Source: Pantoea rodasii (lineage in GTDB: Bacteria; Pseudomonadota; Gammaproteobacteria; Enterobacterales; Enterobacteriaceae). Taken from it: a stretch of DNA of 64,000 bases. The translations under genes were made by a program, and so were the position numbers. The stretch lies in contig NZ_MLFP01000007.1 in NCBI RefSeq assembly GCF_002095465.1, positions 124,001 to 188,000 on the forward strand. Direction: 5' to 3'. Of this stretch, positions 39,793 through 50,327 are shown one piece after another. Under the pieces are notes generated by a model. That model was not told the origin of the DNA, ran no database searches, and worked only from the letters and a program-made list of their open reading frames with translations. Every line of letters starts with the position of its first letter. The stretch's first letter is position 1.

Positions 39793-39824
39793 ACTGCGCC
39801 TTAAGGTTCAGTCGGGCACTAATG

Positions 39825-39852
39825 TAGCGGGCGCCATTCATGGCGCCCGCTA
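39825..39852. terminator. Hairpin between converging fhuB and hemL
   Basis: TAGCGGGCGCCA and TGGCGCCCGCTA pair almost perfectly around a short loop. It ends seven bases from the hemL stop. T runs are poor on both sides, so termination strength is uncertain. Confidence 0.65.
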
Positions 39853-39858
39853 ATTGAT

Positions 39859-41139
39859 TTACAGCTGCGCGAAACTGCGGCGTGCTGCATCTACGGTGCG
39901 CTGAATATCTTCCTGGCTGTGCGCCAGTGACATAAAGCCCGCTTCAAAGGCAGAAGGTGCGAGGTACACGCCTTGTTCCAGCATCAGGTGGAAGAAGCGC
40001 TTAAAGCGCTCAACGTCGCATTTCGTCACGTCTGCATAGCAGGTTACGCTCTCTGCATCGGTGAAGAAAATACCGAACATACCGCCAACACGGTTGATCA
40101 CCAGCGGGATGTTTTCCGCTTTAGCCGCTGCCAGCAAGCCTTCAGACAGCTGCGTGGTGAGGTCGGTCAGAGTGCTGTGCGTGCCCGGTTGAGCAATCTG
40201 TGTCAGACAGGCAAAACCGGCTGCCATCGCAATCGGGTTACCCGACAGCGTACCCGCCTGATAAACCGGCCCGGTTGGTGCCAGCGCTGTCATCACATCA
40301 CGACGACCACCAAACGCGCCCACCGGCATCCCGCCGCCGATGATTTTGCCGAGGCAGGTCAGGTCTGGAGTAACATCGTAATAGGCCTGAGCACCGCCCA
40401 GCGCCACACGGAAGCCGGTCATCACTTCATCAATAATCAGCAATGCGTCGAACTCATCGCAAAGTGCACGCAGTCCTGGCAGAAAGTCCGGCTGTGGCGG
40501 GATGCAGTTCATGTTGCCCGCAACCGGCTCAACGATGATACAGGCGATATCTTCTGGATACTGCTCGAAGGCCTCGCGCACTGATGCCAGATCGTTATAG
40601 GTGCAGGTCAGGGTGTGTTTAGCAAAATCTGCAGGAACGCCCGGCGAGTTCGGTTGGCCTAAGGTCAACGCGCCGGAACCGGCTTTCACCAGCAGGCAGT
40701 CGGCGTGGCCGTGGTAGCAGCCTTCGAATTTAATAATCTTGTCACGATGGGTAAAGCCTCGCGCCAGACGAATCGCGCTCATGGTGGCTTCGGTACCGGA
40801 GTTCACCATGCGCACCATGTCCATACTTGGCACCAGCTCACACACCAACTCCGCCATTTTCACTTCCATTTCGGTTGGTGCACCGAAACTCAAACCGCGT
40901 GATGCCGCTTCAATCACCGCATTACGAATGGTGGCGTTGTTGTGCCCCAGTACCATTGGGCCCCATGAACCGACATAGTCGATATAGGCTTTGCCATCGG
41001 CGTCATACAAATAGGCACCGTCGGCGCGTTCGATGAACAGCGGCACGCCGCCCACACCGGTAAAAGCACGTACCGGGGAGTTCACACCGCCAGGGATCAG
41101 GCGTTGCGCTTCGGCATACAGGTTTTCTGACTTACTCAT
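39859..41139 (-). CDS. hemL: Glutamate-1-semialdehyde 2,1-aminomutase
   Basis: PLP enzyme forming 5-aminolevulinate for haem. 426 residues, equal to E. coli HemL. The PLP lysine is in [18 protein letters not shown]; other blocks are [18 protein letters not shown] and [18 protein letters not shown]. The ATG at 41139 gives [22 protein letters not shown]; an extension to 41274 is not conserved. In E. coli clcA lies between hemL and erpA; here erpA is directly divergent with a 222-base gap. Confidence 0.97.
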   Translation of the reverse strand: MSKSENLYAEAQRLIPGGVNSPVRAFTGVGGVPLFIERADGAYLYDADGKAYIDYVGSWGPMVLGHNNATIRNAVIEAASRGLSFGAPTEMEVKMAELVCELVPSMDMVRMVNSGTEATMSAIRLARGFTHRDKIIKFEGCYHGHADCLLVKAGSGALTLGQPNSPGVPADFAKHTLTCTYNDLASVREAFEQYPEDIACIIVEPVAGNMNCIPPQPDFLPGLRALCDEFDALLIIDEVMTGFRVALGGAQAYYDVTPDLTCLGKIIGGGMPVGAFGGRRDVMTALAPTGPVYQAGTLSGNPIAMAAGFACLTQIAQPGTHSTLTDLTTQLSEGLLAAAKAENIPLVINRVGGMFGIFFTDAESVTCYADVTKCDVERFKRFFHLMLEQGVYLAPSAFEAGFMSLAHSQEDIQRTVDAARRSFAQL

Positions 41140-41361
41140 TGTTCGGCTCCTGCTGTTCTGGAATAAATTCTGGCGCCATTTTAGGGAAGAACGTCTCGCG
41201 GCGAAAGGCGCATGGGTGCGAAAGCCCTTAGTAAAGCTATACTTTAGCGCACCCTGGTCGGCACACAGTGACAAGTCGGGTACTTGATTGCACTGGGCGG
41301 CTGGCAGATAATAGCGGAATTAAGGTCGTTTTCTGACCTGGACGTTTACCCGGAGTAAAAC

Positions 41362-41709
41362 ATGAGTGACGACGTAGCCGTGTTGCCTTTGCAATTCACT
41401 GAGGCAGCAGCGAAAAAAGTAAAAAACCTGATAGCGGATGAAGAAAATCCAGAGCTGAAACTGCGCGTGTATATCACTGGCGGCGGTTGCAGTGGTTTTC
41501 AGTACGGATTTACCTTTGACGATCAAATGAATGACGGCGACATGACCATTGAGAAGCAGGGCGTGGCGTTGGTGGTTGATCCCATGAGCCTGCAATATTT
41601 GGTGGGTGGTTCGGTCGATTACACTGAAGGCCTTGAGGGTTCACGTTTTATCGTGACAAACCCGAACGCGAAAACCACCTGCGGCTGTGGTTCTTCTTTC
41701 AGTATCTGA
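41362..41709 (+). CDS. erpA: Iron-sulfur cluster insertion protein ErpA
   Basis: A-type carrier that delivers Fe-S clusters to targets such as IspG/IspH. 115 residues. The three cluster-binding cysteines are C43 in [10 protein letters not shown], and C107 and C109 in [11 protein letters not shown]. Transcribed alone; a hairpin (41716-41742) follows its stop. Confidence 0.97.
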   Translation: MSDDVAVLPLQFTEAAAKKVKNLIADEENPELKLRVYITGGGCSGFQYGFTFDDQMNDGDMTIEKQGVALVVDPMSLQYLVGGSVDYTEGLEGSRFIVTNPNAKTTCGCGSSFSI

Positions 41710-41715
41710 TACTTG

Positions 41716-41742
41716 TTCTGGCCGCCGTTCTGGCGGCCAGAA
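41716..41742. terminator. Hairpin between converging erpA and the small exported-protein gene
   Basis: TTCTGGCCGCC and GGCGGCCAGAA form a strong stem with a GTTCT loop. No clear T run follows, so its efficiency as a terminator is unsure. Confidence 0.6.
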
Positions 41743-41744
41743 AC

Positions 41745-41996
41745 CTACCATTCAACGGTCACTAATCGTGACGTTTCTCGACGCTTCGCATCGCGTTTTA
41801 ACACGCTTTCGGTCACCCGCGGCTGTGCACTGAAGTGACGTCCACAATCAATCGATGGCAATGTTTGTTCGCTCTGGCGTGAAATATCACAGCGGGAAAA
41901 TAACGTCAGCGTGACGGCAATTGAGCCGGTTGAAGTCGCCGCGCCAATTGGCGCAGCCATCGCGAGCCCTATGGCCATGAGCAGTGCTCTGGTCAT
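41745..41996 (-). CDS. Small exported protein of unknown function
   Basis: 83 residues. The N terminus MTRALLMAIGLAMAAPIGAA is a good Sec signal peptide, cut probably after GAA. The mature ~63 residues contain two cysteines (SRCDIS and IDCGRHF), compatible with one disulfide, and a basic segment KRDAKRRETSR. I do not recognise a family. It converges on erpA and precedes nothing obvious; btuF ends 107 bases upstream on the same strand. E. coli has yadS near this position, but this protein is unrelated to that membrane protein. The signal peptide and the clean fit between two genes support it being real. Confidence 0.65.
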   Translation of the reverse strand: MTRALLMAIGLAMAAPIGAATSTGSIAVTLTLFSRCDISRQSEQTLPSIDCGRHFSAQPRVTESVLKRDAKRRETSRLVTVEW

Positions 41997-42103
41997 GAAT
42001 AATTCCTGGTGAAGTCAAAAGTTGCGCGTTGCGCAAAAAGGGCACTGAGCATACGTGGCCGCAGTGCCTTATATTTTGATTTTCGACAATTTTTGCCGAA
42101 TCT

Positions 42104-42913
42104 TTAATCTTTTATGGTGTTTATTTTCGCCGGATGTAAATCAGCGCACAGCTGTTTGGCTGCCAGCAGGATACGCGGGCCAGGACGACTGAGCCAATCA
42201 TCATTGATGGCGATCACTGGCACCATCAGCTGTGGCTGCCAGAATTTCACGATATTTGCAGCTTGAGCACGGTCACCGCCAATCACAATCGCCTGCGGAT
42301 GACGCGCCAGCACTTGCTCACGACTGACCTGCGGCCAGTTCACGCGGCTGTCAGCAAAGATGTTTTTGCCACCGCACAGCGTGATGACTTCGTTTTGCAA
42401 CGTGTTGCGTGAGGCTGTAAACAGTGGCTGCTGGCCGAACTGCAGAAACAGTGGAATTGGCGTGTGCTGTTGATACTGTTTACGTAGCTCATTTTCCTGC
42501 TCTCGCAGTGATTGGGCGGCGTCTAGCGCTTGCTGAGGTTGTGGACTCCACTGTTTTAGCGCTGCCAGCGCATCAATCATCTGATCGATGGATTGCGGAT
42601 CGATCCACTCAACCTTAATGCCTAAACGTTGCAGTTGATCGATCTGCCGCTGCGGATTACCGCCGCGCCAGGCCAGCACCACGTCCGGTTTCAGTTGCAG
42701 GATGCGCTCAACTTTAATGCCCTGCCAGTTTGCCACCTGTTCAAGCTGGGTTGCCTGCACCGGGAAATCTGAATACGCACTGACCGCCACCGGCGTAATG
42801 CCTGCAGCGAATGCCAGTTCGGTAAGATGGGGCGACAGGGTGATGACACGGGGTGCAGCGGCAAACAGGCTATTGCCAATCAGCAATAGCCCTAAAAGCA
42901 GATATTTAGCCAC
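42104..42913 (-). CDS. btuF: Vitamin B12 periplasmic binding protein
   Basis: Cobalamin-binding partner of BtuCD. About 269 residues with a signal peptide ending at LFA/AAPRVI. Diagnostic blocks are [51 protein letters not shown] and [21 protein letters not shown] at 42913 is chosen by homology to E. coli BtuF (MAKS..) and because it overlaps the mtnN stop by eight bases; an ATG at 42940 would lengthen the signal peptide by nine residues and cannot be excluded. Confidence 0.92.
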   Translation of the reverse strand: MAKYLLLGLLLIGNSLFAAAPRVITLSPHLTELAFAAGITPVAVSAYSDFPVQATQLEQVANWQGIKVERILQLKPDVVLAWRGGNPQRQIDQLQRLGIKVEWIDPQSIDQMIDALAALKQWSPQPQQALDAAQSLREQENELRKQYQQHTPIPLFLQFGQQPLFTASRNTLQNEVITLCGGKNIFADSRVNWPQVSREQVLARHPQAIVIGGDRAQAANIVKFWQPQLMVPVIAINDDWLSRPGPRILLAAKQLCADLHPAKINTIKD

Positions 42914-43604
42914 GCGCCAGCTGCGCCAGCAGGTTTTCAACCATCAGTGACGATTGTTTTGCGGCAACCACCAGAAACTCATCAAAGCTCAGGTGGGATT
43001 CTTTATCCGCCACATCAGAAATCGCGCGCACCACCACGAACGGCACCTTGAACTGATGGCAAACGTGACCGATAGCGGTGGCTTCCATCTCCACGGCGAT
43101 CGCCTGTGGGAAGGTGGAGCGGATGCGTGCCAGTGGCTCAGCACCGTTGATGAACGCATCACCGCTGACCACTAAACCGCGCACGGCGTTGAGATCCAAT
43201 TGCTTAATCACTTGCTCCGCAGCGGCGATCAGTTTTTCATCCGCCACAAAGGCTGCCGGGCAACCGGCCATCTGGCCTGGTTCATAACCAAACGCGGTGA
43301 CGTCGGCATCGTGATAGCGCACTTCATCGGAGACCACGATATCGCCGACCTTCAGGGTTGCAGCCAAGCCGCCCGCCGAACCGGTGTTGATCACCACATC
43401 GGGTTTGCACAGCTCCAGCAACAGGGTCGTGCCAAGTGCCGCCGCCGTTTTACCGATGCCTGATTTCAGCAGAGCAACCTCAACACCGTTCAGCGTGCCG
43501 GTATAAATTTCACAACCAGCCAGCGTCAGGGTCTGACGGTTTTCAATTTTGTCACGCAGCAGGGTGACTTCCTGCTCCATCGCGCCAATAATGCCTGCTT
43601 TCAT
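42906..43604 (-). CDS. mtnN: 5'-methylthioadenosine/S-adenosylhomocysteine nucleosidase
   Basis: Recycles MTA, SAH and 5'-deoxyadenosine, and supplies S-ribosylhomocysteine for AI-2 synthesis. 232 residues, as in E. coli. Catalytic acids are in [12 protein letters not shown], the purine/ribose-binding [12 protein letters not shown], and ISDVAD. The ATG at 43604 gives the conserved N terminus; an extension to 43661 is not conserved. Upstream and overlapping with btuF, and divergent from dgt. Confidence 0.97.
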   Translation of the reverse strand: MKAGIIGAMEQEVTLLRDKIENRQTLTLAGCEIYTGTLNGVEVALLKSGIGKTAAALGTTLLLELCKPDVVINTGSAGGLAATLKVGDIVVSDEVRYHDADVTAFGYEPGQMAGCPAAFVADEKLIAAAEQVIKQLDLNAVRGLVVSGDAFINGAEPLARIRSTFPQAIAVEMEATAIGHVCHQFKVPFVVVRAISDVADKESHLSFDEFLVVAAKQSSLMVENLLAQLARG

Positions 43605-43701
43605 AAAGAATCTCGCTGTAGTTATGGATGTAAAGCTTAAAAGTGAGGCATAGTCTACCATGGCTGGCAGAGGATGAATTCACCAAAAATAAGGGGTAAT
43701 G

Positions 43702-45195
43702 ATGGCGCCGATCAATTTCAAAAATAAGATCAGTTTCACCCGACCTTATACCAGCCGCAAAGATCCCGAGGGCGAATACTTTATTACCCGCCACTTTGAG
43801 AGTGACCGTGGGCGCATCATCAATTCTGCTGCTATTCGCCGTTTGCAACAAAAGACGCAGGTGTTTCCGCTGGAGCGCAATGCTGCGGTGCGTTCGCGTC
43901 TGACGCATTCGCTGGAAGTGCAGCAAACCGGGCGCTATATCACCAAAGAGATCCTGCAAAACCTGAAAACGCAGGGCGGTGGGCTGGCGAATTACGGACT
44001 GGATGAGTTTGAAGGTGCGTTTGAGAGCCTGATTGAGATGGCCTGCCTGCTGCATGATGTGGGTAATCCGCCGTTTGGCCACTTTGGTGAAGCCGCGATT
44101 AATGACTGGTTTGACGACAATCTGCCTCTTGAGCTGGTGGACCCGCTGGTGGCGGGCGTGGCCGATGAACATCAGCGCGCGGATTTTGACCAGCTAAATG
44201 CAATGATTCGTCAGGATTTGTGCCACTTTGAGGGCAACGCGCAGGCGATTCGTCTCGTACATACACTGCTGCAGCTCAATCTCAGCTATGCGCAGGTCGC
44301 CTGTATTTTAAAATACACCGCACCGGCGTGGTGGCAGGGCGATAAGCCGGAAGCGTTTAGCGTGTTGATGAAGAAGCCGGGCTTTTATTTGTCCGAGCGC
44401 GAATATGTGGCTGACTTACGGGCCGCCACCGATATTAAAGAACATCACCGTTATCCACTCACCTGGATTATGGAAGCCGCCGACGATATTTCTTACTGTA
44501 TTGCTGATTTAGATGATGCCGTCGAAAAAGATATTTTCGATGTCGAAACCTTGTATAAATATTTGCTCCAGGCTTGGGGGGCGGTAAACAGTGGCGATGC
44601 ATTTAGCCGCACGGTGGGCGAGGCCTGGAAAGAGGCCAATCAGAAAAAACGTCGCAGTGTTAGCGACCAATTTTTCATGTCGCTTCGGGTTAACGTACAA
44701 AATGTGTTAGTCAGCCATGCTGTGCGCCGTTTTGTCGATAACCTTCCGGCTATTTTCGAAGGAAACTTCAATCACGCACTGCTGGAAGATGACGGTGAAG
44801 AAGGCCGTTTATTGAAATTATTTAAAACCGTGGCGCGACAGCGGGTATTTAACCATCCTGAAGTTGAACAGCTGGAATTACAGGGTTATCGGGTGATAAA
44901 AGGCCTGCTGGAAATCTATCAGTCGTTGATGTTGTTGGATTATGAGCAGTTTACCAGCCTGATGAACGACGATTTCTTACCGCAACATCCGATTGAAACC
45001 CGACTGTTTCATAAGCTTTCAGGAAAACATCGCAAAGCCTATCAACAGCAGACGCGCTCATTAATTGTCGAGCATAAATATCAGCGTTTGTTGTGGGAAC
45101 GTTATTATCGTTCACGGCTGATTCAGGACTATATCAGCGGTATGACAGACAATTACGCCTGGGATGAGTATCGCCGTTTAATGGCCGTGGAATAA
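43702..45195 (+). CDS. dgt: Deoxyguanosinetriphosphate triphosphohydrolase
   Basis: Hydrolyses dGTP to deoxyguanosine and triphosphate. 497 residues (E. coli 505). HD-domain metal motifs: [10 protein letters not shown] and [16 protein letters not shown], then [18 protein letters not shown] [11 protein letters not shown]. Two adjacent ATGs occur; the second at 43702 is five bases from GGGG, the first only two, so the second is preferred. Followed by degP as in E. coli. A stretch in the second half is noticeably richer in A/T codons than its neighbours. Confidence 0.95.
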   Translation: MAPINFKNKISFTRPYTSRKDPEGEYFITRHFESDRGRIINSAAIRRLQQKTQVFPLERNAAVRSRLTHSLEVQQTGRYITKEILQNLKTQGGGLANYGLDEFEGAFESLIEMACLLHDVGNPPFGHFGEAAINDWFDDNLPLELVDPLVAGVADEHQRADFDQLNAMIRQDLCHFEGNAQAIRLVHTLLQLNLSYAQVACILKYTAPAWWQGDKPEAFSVLMKKPGFYLSEREYVADLRAATDIKEHHRYPLTWIMEAADDISYCIADLDDAVEKDIFDVETLYKYLLQAWGAVNSGDAFSRTVGEAWKEANQKKRRSVSDQFFMSLRVNVQNVLVSHAVRRFVDNLPAIFEGNFNHALLEDDGEEGRLLKLFKTVARQRVFNHPEVEQLELQGYRVIKGLLEIYQSLMLLDYEQFTSLMNDDFLPQHPIETRLFHKLSGKHRKAYQQQTRSLIVEHKYQRLLWERYYRSRLIQDYISGMTDNYAWDEYRRLMAVE

Positions 45196-45250
45196 GGTGA
45201 GAATTGTAAAGATGAAGAATAAATTTTTACCTTTGACCAAAACTTTAGTA

Positions 45251-45278
45251 GGAACTTCGCGCTAAAAACTTAATCTCA
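45251..45278 (+). promoter_or_regulatory. Sigma-E (RpoE) promoter of degP
   Basis: GGAACTT (45251-45257), a 16-base spacer and TCTCA (45274-45278) fit the sigma-E consensus and align with the known E. coli degP promoter. The preceding TTTTACCTTTGACCAAAACTT also resembles the conserved upstream region where CpxR acts in E. coli. Confidence 0.82.
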
Positions 45279-45331
45279 TCATCACGACCACAGCAATGGT
45301 CTGGCCGTAAATCTTAGAGAGACACAGACAA

Positions 45332-46776
45332 ATGAAAAAAAGCACATTAATGTTAAGTGCACTGGCGCTTAGTCTGGGCATGGCAATGAGCCCTGTGAGT
45401 TTCGCGGCGGAAAGTGCTTCCTCCTCGAGCCAACAGTTGCCAAGCCTGGCACCGATGCTGGAAAAAGTCATGCCTTCCGTGGTGAGTATTAGCGTTGAAG
45501 GCAGCACCACGGTGAAAACCCCGCGCATGCCGCAGCAGTTCCAGCAATTCTTTGGTGATAATTCACCTTTCTGCCAGGACGGATCGCCTTTCCAAAGCTC
45601 GCCAATGTGCCAGAGCGGCGGTGAGGGAAGCCAGGGCGGTGACAGCGGCGGAGCCAACACTCAGCAGCAAAAATTCCGCGCGCTGGGTTCAGGTGTGGTG
45701 ATCAATGCTGATAAAGGCTATGTGGTTACCAACAATCACGTGGTGGACAACGCCACTAAAATTCAGGTGCAGCTGAGCGATGGCCGTCGCTATGACGCCA
45801 AAGTGATCGGCAAAGATCCGCAGTCTGATATCGCGCTGATTCAGCTGCAGGACGCGAAAACCTGACGGCGATTAAGATCGCCGACTCTGACGACCTGCGT
45901 GTAGGTGATTATACCGTTGCGATCGGTAACCCTTACGGACTCGGCGAAACGGTGACCTCCGGTATCGTTTCTGCACTGGGACGTAGTGGTCTCAACGTTG
46001 AAAATTACGAAAACTTTATTCAGACCGACGCCGCGATTAACCGCGGTAACTCCGGTGGTGCGCTGGTGAACCTGAACGGTGAACTGATCGGCATCAACAC
46101 GGCGATTCTGGCGCCAGACGGCGGCAATATCGGCATCGGCTTTGCGATCCCGAGTGCGATGGTGAAAAACCTGACGGCGCAGATGATCGAGTTTGGCCAG
46201 GTGAAACGCGGTGAGCTGGGTATTATGGGCACCGAGTTAAACTCTGAACTGGCGAAAGCGATGAAAGTCGATGCCCAGCGCGGTGCCTTTGTCAGCCAGG
46301 TTCTGCCGAATTCGGCAGCGGCAAAAGCGGGCGTGAAAGCCGGTGATGTTGTGGTGTCGATGAACGGTAAACCGTTGACCAGCTTTGCGGCGTTGCGTGC
46401 TGAAGTGGGTTCACTGCCGGTCGGCACTAAACTGCAGTTGGGTCTGTTGCGTGATGGCAAGCCGGTGAATATCACGGTTGAGTTGCAACAGAGCACGCAG
46501 GAAAAAGTGCAGTCCGCCACTATCTACACTGGCATTGAAGGAGCCGACCTGAGCAATATCGACAGCAATGGCCAGAAAGGCGTGCGTGTGGATAATGTGA
46601 AAGCGGGCAGTGCAGCGGCGAGGATTGGTCTGAAGAAAGGTGACGTGATTCTGGGCGTCAACCAACAGGCTATCGCTAATCTCGGTGAACTGCGCAAAAT
46701 CCTTGATACTAAACCGTCCGTGCTGGCACTGAACGTGCAACGCGGAGACAGCAGCCTCTACCTGCTGATGCAGTAA
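45332..46776 (+). CDS. degP: Periplasmic serine endoprotease DegP, with apparent single-base frameshift
   Basis: Heat-shock protease/chaperone of the periplasm. Signal peptide ends at VSFAA. The trypsin-like domain has His in [11 protein letters not shown], Asp in [11 protein letters not shown] and the active serine in [10 protein letters not shown]; two PDZ domains follow (from about GIMGTELN and again near [14 protein letters not shown]). The LA loop carries a Cys pair ([13 protein letters not shown]). The frame stops at 45865 after QDAKT, while [25 protein letters not shown] continues in another frame. The A4 run at 45857-45860 should be A5. Corrected length is about 481 residues, normal for DegP. 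Followed by a terminator. Confidence 0.92.
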
Positions 46777-46793
46777 AGTCATCTGATGATGTC

Positions 46794-46827
46794 AACAGGC
46801 GAGCTTCGGCTCGCCTGTTTTGTTTTT
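46794..46827 (+). terminator. Rho-independent terminator of degP
   Basis: AACAGGCGAGC and GCTCGCCTGTT form a perfect stem with a TTCG loop, followed by TTGTTTTT. Starts 17 bases after the degP stop. Confidence 0.92.
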
Positions 46828-47018
46828 GTCATGCGCGGCTGCGCCACTCGCTAGCATCAGCACCCTTTTAAGGTGGTCCAAATTGTGCAGCTGCCGGTTT
46901 CGCAATGTGACGTCCACCGCAATTCCCGCATTCTCCATCCGGCTATGTGCAGTTGCACAATGCCAGGCGTGCGTGGGATGCGTATTCTGTCAATTCGTCT
47001 CTTTCTCTGGAGTGATTG

Positions 47019-48176
47019 ATGGCCACCTATCATCTCGATGCGCGACTGGCTCAGGATATTGTTGCCCGCACCATGCAAATTATTGACAGTAATGTCAACG
47101 TGATGGATGCGCGCGGCCGCATTATCGGCAGCGGTGATCGTGAGCGTATTGGCGAATTGCACGAAGGTGCGCTGTTGGTGTTGTCGCAGGGAAGAGTGGT
47201 GGATATCGATGAAGCCGTGGCAAAACACTTGCACGGCGTGCGGCCAGGCATCAACTTGCCGTTGCGTATTGATGGTGAAATCGTGGGTGTTATCGGCCTG
47301 ACCGGTCAACCTACGGCACTGCGTCACTACGGTGAACTGGTGTGTATGACGGCGGAAATGATGCTGGAGCAGGCACGGCTGCTGCACATGCTGGCGCAGG
47401 ACAGTCGTCTGCGCGAGGAGTTGGTGTTGAACCTGATCCGCAGCGATACGCTTTCACCCGCGCTGAGCGAATGGGCGCAGCGCCTGGGCATCGATCTTAA
47501 TCAACCGCGCGTGGTGGCGGTGGTGGAAGTGGACAGTGGCCAGCTTGGCGTTGACAGCGCCATGTCGGAACTCCAGCAGTTGCAAACGCTACTGACCACG
47601 CCGGATCGTGACAACCTGATTGCCATCGTCTCACTCACTGAAATGGTGGTCTTAAAGCCAGCGCTCAACGCCCATGGCCGTTACGATCAGGACGATCACC
47701 GCCGTCGTGTCGATCAACTGTTACAACGCATGAAAGAGAGTGGTCAGGTACGCATGCGCATCGCGCTCGGCAATTTCTTTACCGGCCCCGGCAGTATTGC
47801 CCGTTCCTATCGTACGGCGCGCACCACCATGATGGTGGGCAAACAGCGTATGCCTGAACAGCGCAGCTTCTTCTATCAGGATCTGGTGTTGCCCGTGCTG
47901 CTGGACAGTTTGCGCGGAGGCTGGCAAGCCAATGAGCTGGCGCGTCCGCTGGCGAAACTGAAAGCCAATGATAATAATGGTTTATTGCGCCGCACGCTGG
48001 TGGCGTGGTTCAGCCATAACGTCCAGCCGAGCGCCACGGCGCGCGCGCTGTTTATCCATCGTAATACCCTGGAGTATCGCCTTAACCGCATCTCCGAACT
48101 CACCGGATTAAATTTGGGTAATTTTGACGATCGTCTGCTGCTGTATGTGGCGTTGCAACTGGACGAACAGAGCTAA
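47019..48176 (+). CDS. cdaR: Carbohydrate diacid regulon transcriptional regulator
   Basis: 385-residue activator that responds to glucarate, galactarate and glycerate in E. coli. The N-terminal sugar-diacid recognition domain reads YHLDARLAQDIVARTMQIID and INLPLRIDGEIVGVIGLTG. A central degenerate GGDEF-like domain is followed by a C-terminal PucR-type helix-turn-helix, SATARALFIHRNTLEYRLNRI. The ATG at 47019 has GGAG six bases upstream; TTG at 47016 is in frame but less likely. Located after degP as in E. coli. Confidence 0.94.
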   Translation: MATYHLDARLAQDIVARTMQIIDSNVNVMDARGRIIGSGDRERIGELHEGALLVLSQGRVVDIDEAVAKHLHGVRPGINLPLRIDGEIVGVIGLTGQPTALRHYGELVCMTAEMMLEQARLLHMLAQDSRLREELVLNLIRSDTLSPALSEWAQRLGIDLNQPRVVAVVEVDSGQLGVDSAMSELQQLQTLLTTPDRDNLIAIVSLTEMVVLKPALNAHGRYDQDDHRRRVDQLLQRMKESGQVRMRIALGNFFTGPGSIARSYRTARTTMMVGKQRMPEQRSFFYQDLVLPVLLDSLRGGWQANELARPLAKLKANDNNGLLRRTLVAWFSHNVQPSATARALFIHRNTLEYRLNRISELTGLNLGNFDDRLLLYVALQLDEQS

Positions 48177-48201
48177 TCATTGTTGTAAGTGGGAGAGGAA
48201 G

Positions 48202-49473
48202 ATGTTGCCATTGAAAGTGCGCATTGCCGGGCTACTGGTTGGTTTGATGATGACGGCGGCCTGCCATGCTCAACTCCCCGCGCTGGCATTTTTATCCCGT
48301 GAGGCGATGCAGCAGACACGAGCAGCGCTGGAGAGTCATCAGGCTGCGCCACAGACCGTGCAGGCCTGGCAGCAACTCAAACAGGCAGCTGACCGTGCAC
48401 TCAAGCAGCCAAATCCCAGCGTGATTCAGAAAGGTATATTACCGCCCAGCGGTTCGCGCCATGATTACCTCAGCCTGAGCGCCTACTGGTGGCCGGATCC
48501 TGAGAAGGCCGATGGCTTGCCATGGGTGCGTCGCGATGGCGAGGTCAATCCAGCGAGTAAGAACAATCAAAGTGACGGTGTGCGTCTGGCGCGTTTTACC
48601 GCTGATGTGCAGGCGCTCACCCTCGCCTGGTATTTTTCCGGCGAGGCGCGTTATGCGACGAAAGCCCAATCGATGATACGCACCTGGTTTATCGACCCAG
48701 CAACGCGCATGAATCCCAACCTTAACTTTGCCCAGGGCGTGCCGGGCAGAGCGCAGGGGCGTCACACCGGGGTGCTGGATGGGCGCTATTTTTCCACTCG
48801 CGTGGTAGATGCACTGCGACTATTGCAAGATTCGCCGGGCTGGCGGCAACAGGATCAGGTCGCACTGCAGGCCTGGTTCAGCGATTATCTCGACTGGCTG
48901 CAAAACAACACGCTGGCTCAAGGCGAGCGTGATGCGCCCAATAACCACGGCAGTTGGTACGCGGCGCAAGTGGCTGGAATTACCTGGTACCTGCATCAGC
49001 CTGCAGTGATTAAACAGATGACCGCATTAGCCCAGAATAAAATCGATGGGCAAATTCGTGCGGACGGAACCCAGCCGCTGGAATTGGCACGCACGCGATC
49101 GTTCCATTACAGCTATTTCAATTTGCAGGCACTGACGAGCGTCGCGCAACTGGCGCAGCGGAGCGGGGCAGGCGATCTCTGGCATTATCAGCAGCAAGGC
49201 GGTTCGTTGCTGAGTGCGCTGGATTATATGGCACCTTTCAGCGATGACGATAAACGCTGGCCATGGAAAAACCGCGATCGTATTAGCGTGCGCTTGATTC
49301 CGCTACTCTCGCTCGCGGACAGCAGCCTGAACAGCGGCCGTTATCAGCGATGGATTGAGCGCGCGACCGAAACGCAGTCGGCGTTCAATATCAGCGCAGC
49401 AGAAGCGCGAGGTGCGGAAAGAGAAGCGCTGCGTGATATGTGGTTGTTGTCGCGGCCAGCCACGCATCAGTGA
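48202..49473 (+). CDS. Alginate lyase family (PL5-like) exported protein
   Basis: 423-residue secreted protein. The signal peptide spans about residues 1-24 (MLPLKVRIAGLLVGLMMTAA); the following C-H-A allows either signal peptidase I cutting or, less convincingly, lipidation of C21. The alpha-helical barrel domain has the family blocks YWWPDPEKADGLPWVRRDGEVNP and the active-site-like DAPNNHGSWYAAQVAG. The substrate could be alginate or another uronate polymer. It begins 25 bases after cdaR with a good GGGAGAGGAAG site, so co-transcription is likely. It is not in this place in E. coli. Confidence 0.85.
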   Translation: MLPLKVRIAGLLVGLMMTAACHAQLPALAFLSREAMQQTRAALESHQAAPQTVQAWQQLKQAADRALKQPNPSVIQKGILPPSGSRHDYLSLSAYWWPDPEKADGLPWVRRDGEVNPASKNNQSDGVRLARFTADVQALTLAWYFSGEARYATKAQSMIRTWFIDPATRMNPNLNFAQGVPGRAQGRHTGVLDGRYFSTRVVDALRLLQDSPGWRQQDQVALQAWFSDYLDWLQNNTLAQGERDAPNNHGSWYAAQVAGITWYLHQPAVIKQMTALAQNKIDGQIRADGTQPLELARTRSFHYSYFNLQALTSVAQLAQRSGAGDLWHYQQQGGSLLSALDYMAPFSDDDKRWPWKNRDRISVRLIPLLSLADSSLNSGRYQRWIERATETQSAFNISAAEARGAEREALRDMWLLSRPATHQ

Positions 49474-49481
49474 TAGGAAGG

Positions 49482-50185
49482 TTACAACCGAGGCTGCGTG
49501 CTGTTAAGCATTAAACCCATCGACGCCTTGTGGGCCGCATCGGCATCGCCGAGCATGATCGCTTCATAAATCTTGCGATGCTCGTCCAAAAAATATCCTG
49601 CGCGCTGGAGGGCCAGGTGAAGAAGCACTTAAAGATGGTTTCCAGCAAATTACCAAACGGGATGTAAAAACAGTTGTCTGTGGAGTGAAAAATCAGGCGA
49701 TGAAAGGCGCTATCCACTTCCAGCCAGCGAGCTAGATCGAAGGAACTCGCGGCGCAAACGGCGATCATTTCGCGGAATAAGACAGAAAGTTCAGTGCGCT
49801 GTGCCTGAGTGGCATGTAACGCAGCCAGTTTAGCGGCCTGCGGTTCAATGGCTTCTCGGAATGCCAGAAACTGTTGATACATCTCTGCCGTTGATTCGAT
49901 GCCCTTCATCCATTCCAGCAGCTGTACATCAAGCAGATTCCAGTACGTGCGGTCGCGAACATGCGTGCCGAGTTTGGGGCGCGATTCTAATAATCCTTTC
50001 GAAGATAACAACTTGAGTGCTTCACGTACGGCAGTTCGGCTGACGCCAAAGAGGCTGCACAGCTCGACTTCGCTGGGCAGAACGTCACCGGCCTTAAATG
50101 TGCCTGATAGAATTTTTTGCGCGAGGTCACCGGCGATATGAACATCCAGGCCGCGCTGTCCTGAGGTGATGGCTGCGAATTGCAT
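49482..50185 (-). CDS. GntR-family (FadR subfamily, FCD domain) regulator, with apparent frameshift
   Basis: Winged helix at about residues 14-75 (DLAQKILSGTFKAGDVLPSE and FGVSRTAVREALKLLSSKG), then an FCD ligand domain with LAFREAIEPQAAKLAA and the AFHRLIFHSTDN metal-binding type segment. As written it ends at 49511 with a non-family tail after FTWPSSAQDIF. Adding one A to the A6 run at 49588-49593 gives LDEHRKIYEAIMLGDADAAH, the canonical FCD ending, and a stop at 49482 (234 residues). Regulators of this type often control sugar-acid catabolism; it converges on the alginate-lyase gene. Its targets are unknown. Confidence 0.82.
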
Positions 50186-50282
50186 GGCTTTAGTTATACC
50201 GGAAGTCAGACATAACCCGATACTAACCAGGGATTGTGAATACAGATAGGTGAAACAGGCCCAGATAAAACTGAATTAAGGC

Positions 50283-50308
50283 AAAAAAAGGCCAGCATAA
50301 GCTGGCCC
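50283..50308 (-). terminator. Rho-independent terminator of yaeH
   Basis: Read leftward, GGGCCAGC and GCTGGCC form a stem with a TTAT loop, followed by T7. It begins 20 bases after the yaeH stop. Confidence 0.88.
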
Positions 50309-50327
50309 TGGGAACGCGTGGGGGAAA

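Noticed and set aside
38902..39804. 300-residue plus-strand frame
   Set aside because: It overlaps the second half of fhuB in another frame; its composition (Gly, Arg, Ala) shows no domain, and FhuB has clear FecCD motifs there.
45857..45866. Programmed -1/+1 frameshifting in degP (and similarly in fhuB, pcnB)
   Set aside because: No slippery heptamer with a downstream stem-loop or pseudoknot is present, and unrelated genes show the same defect at simple runs, so sequencing error is more economical.
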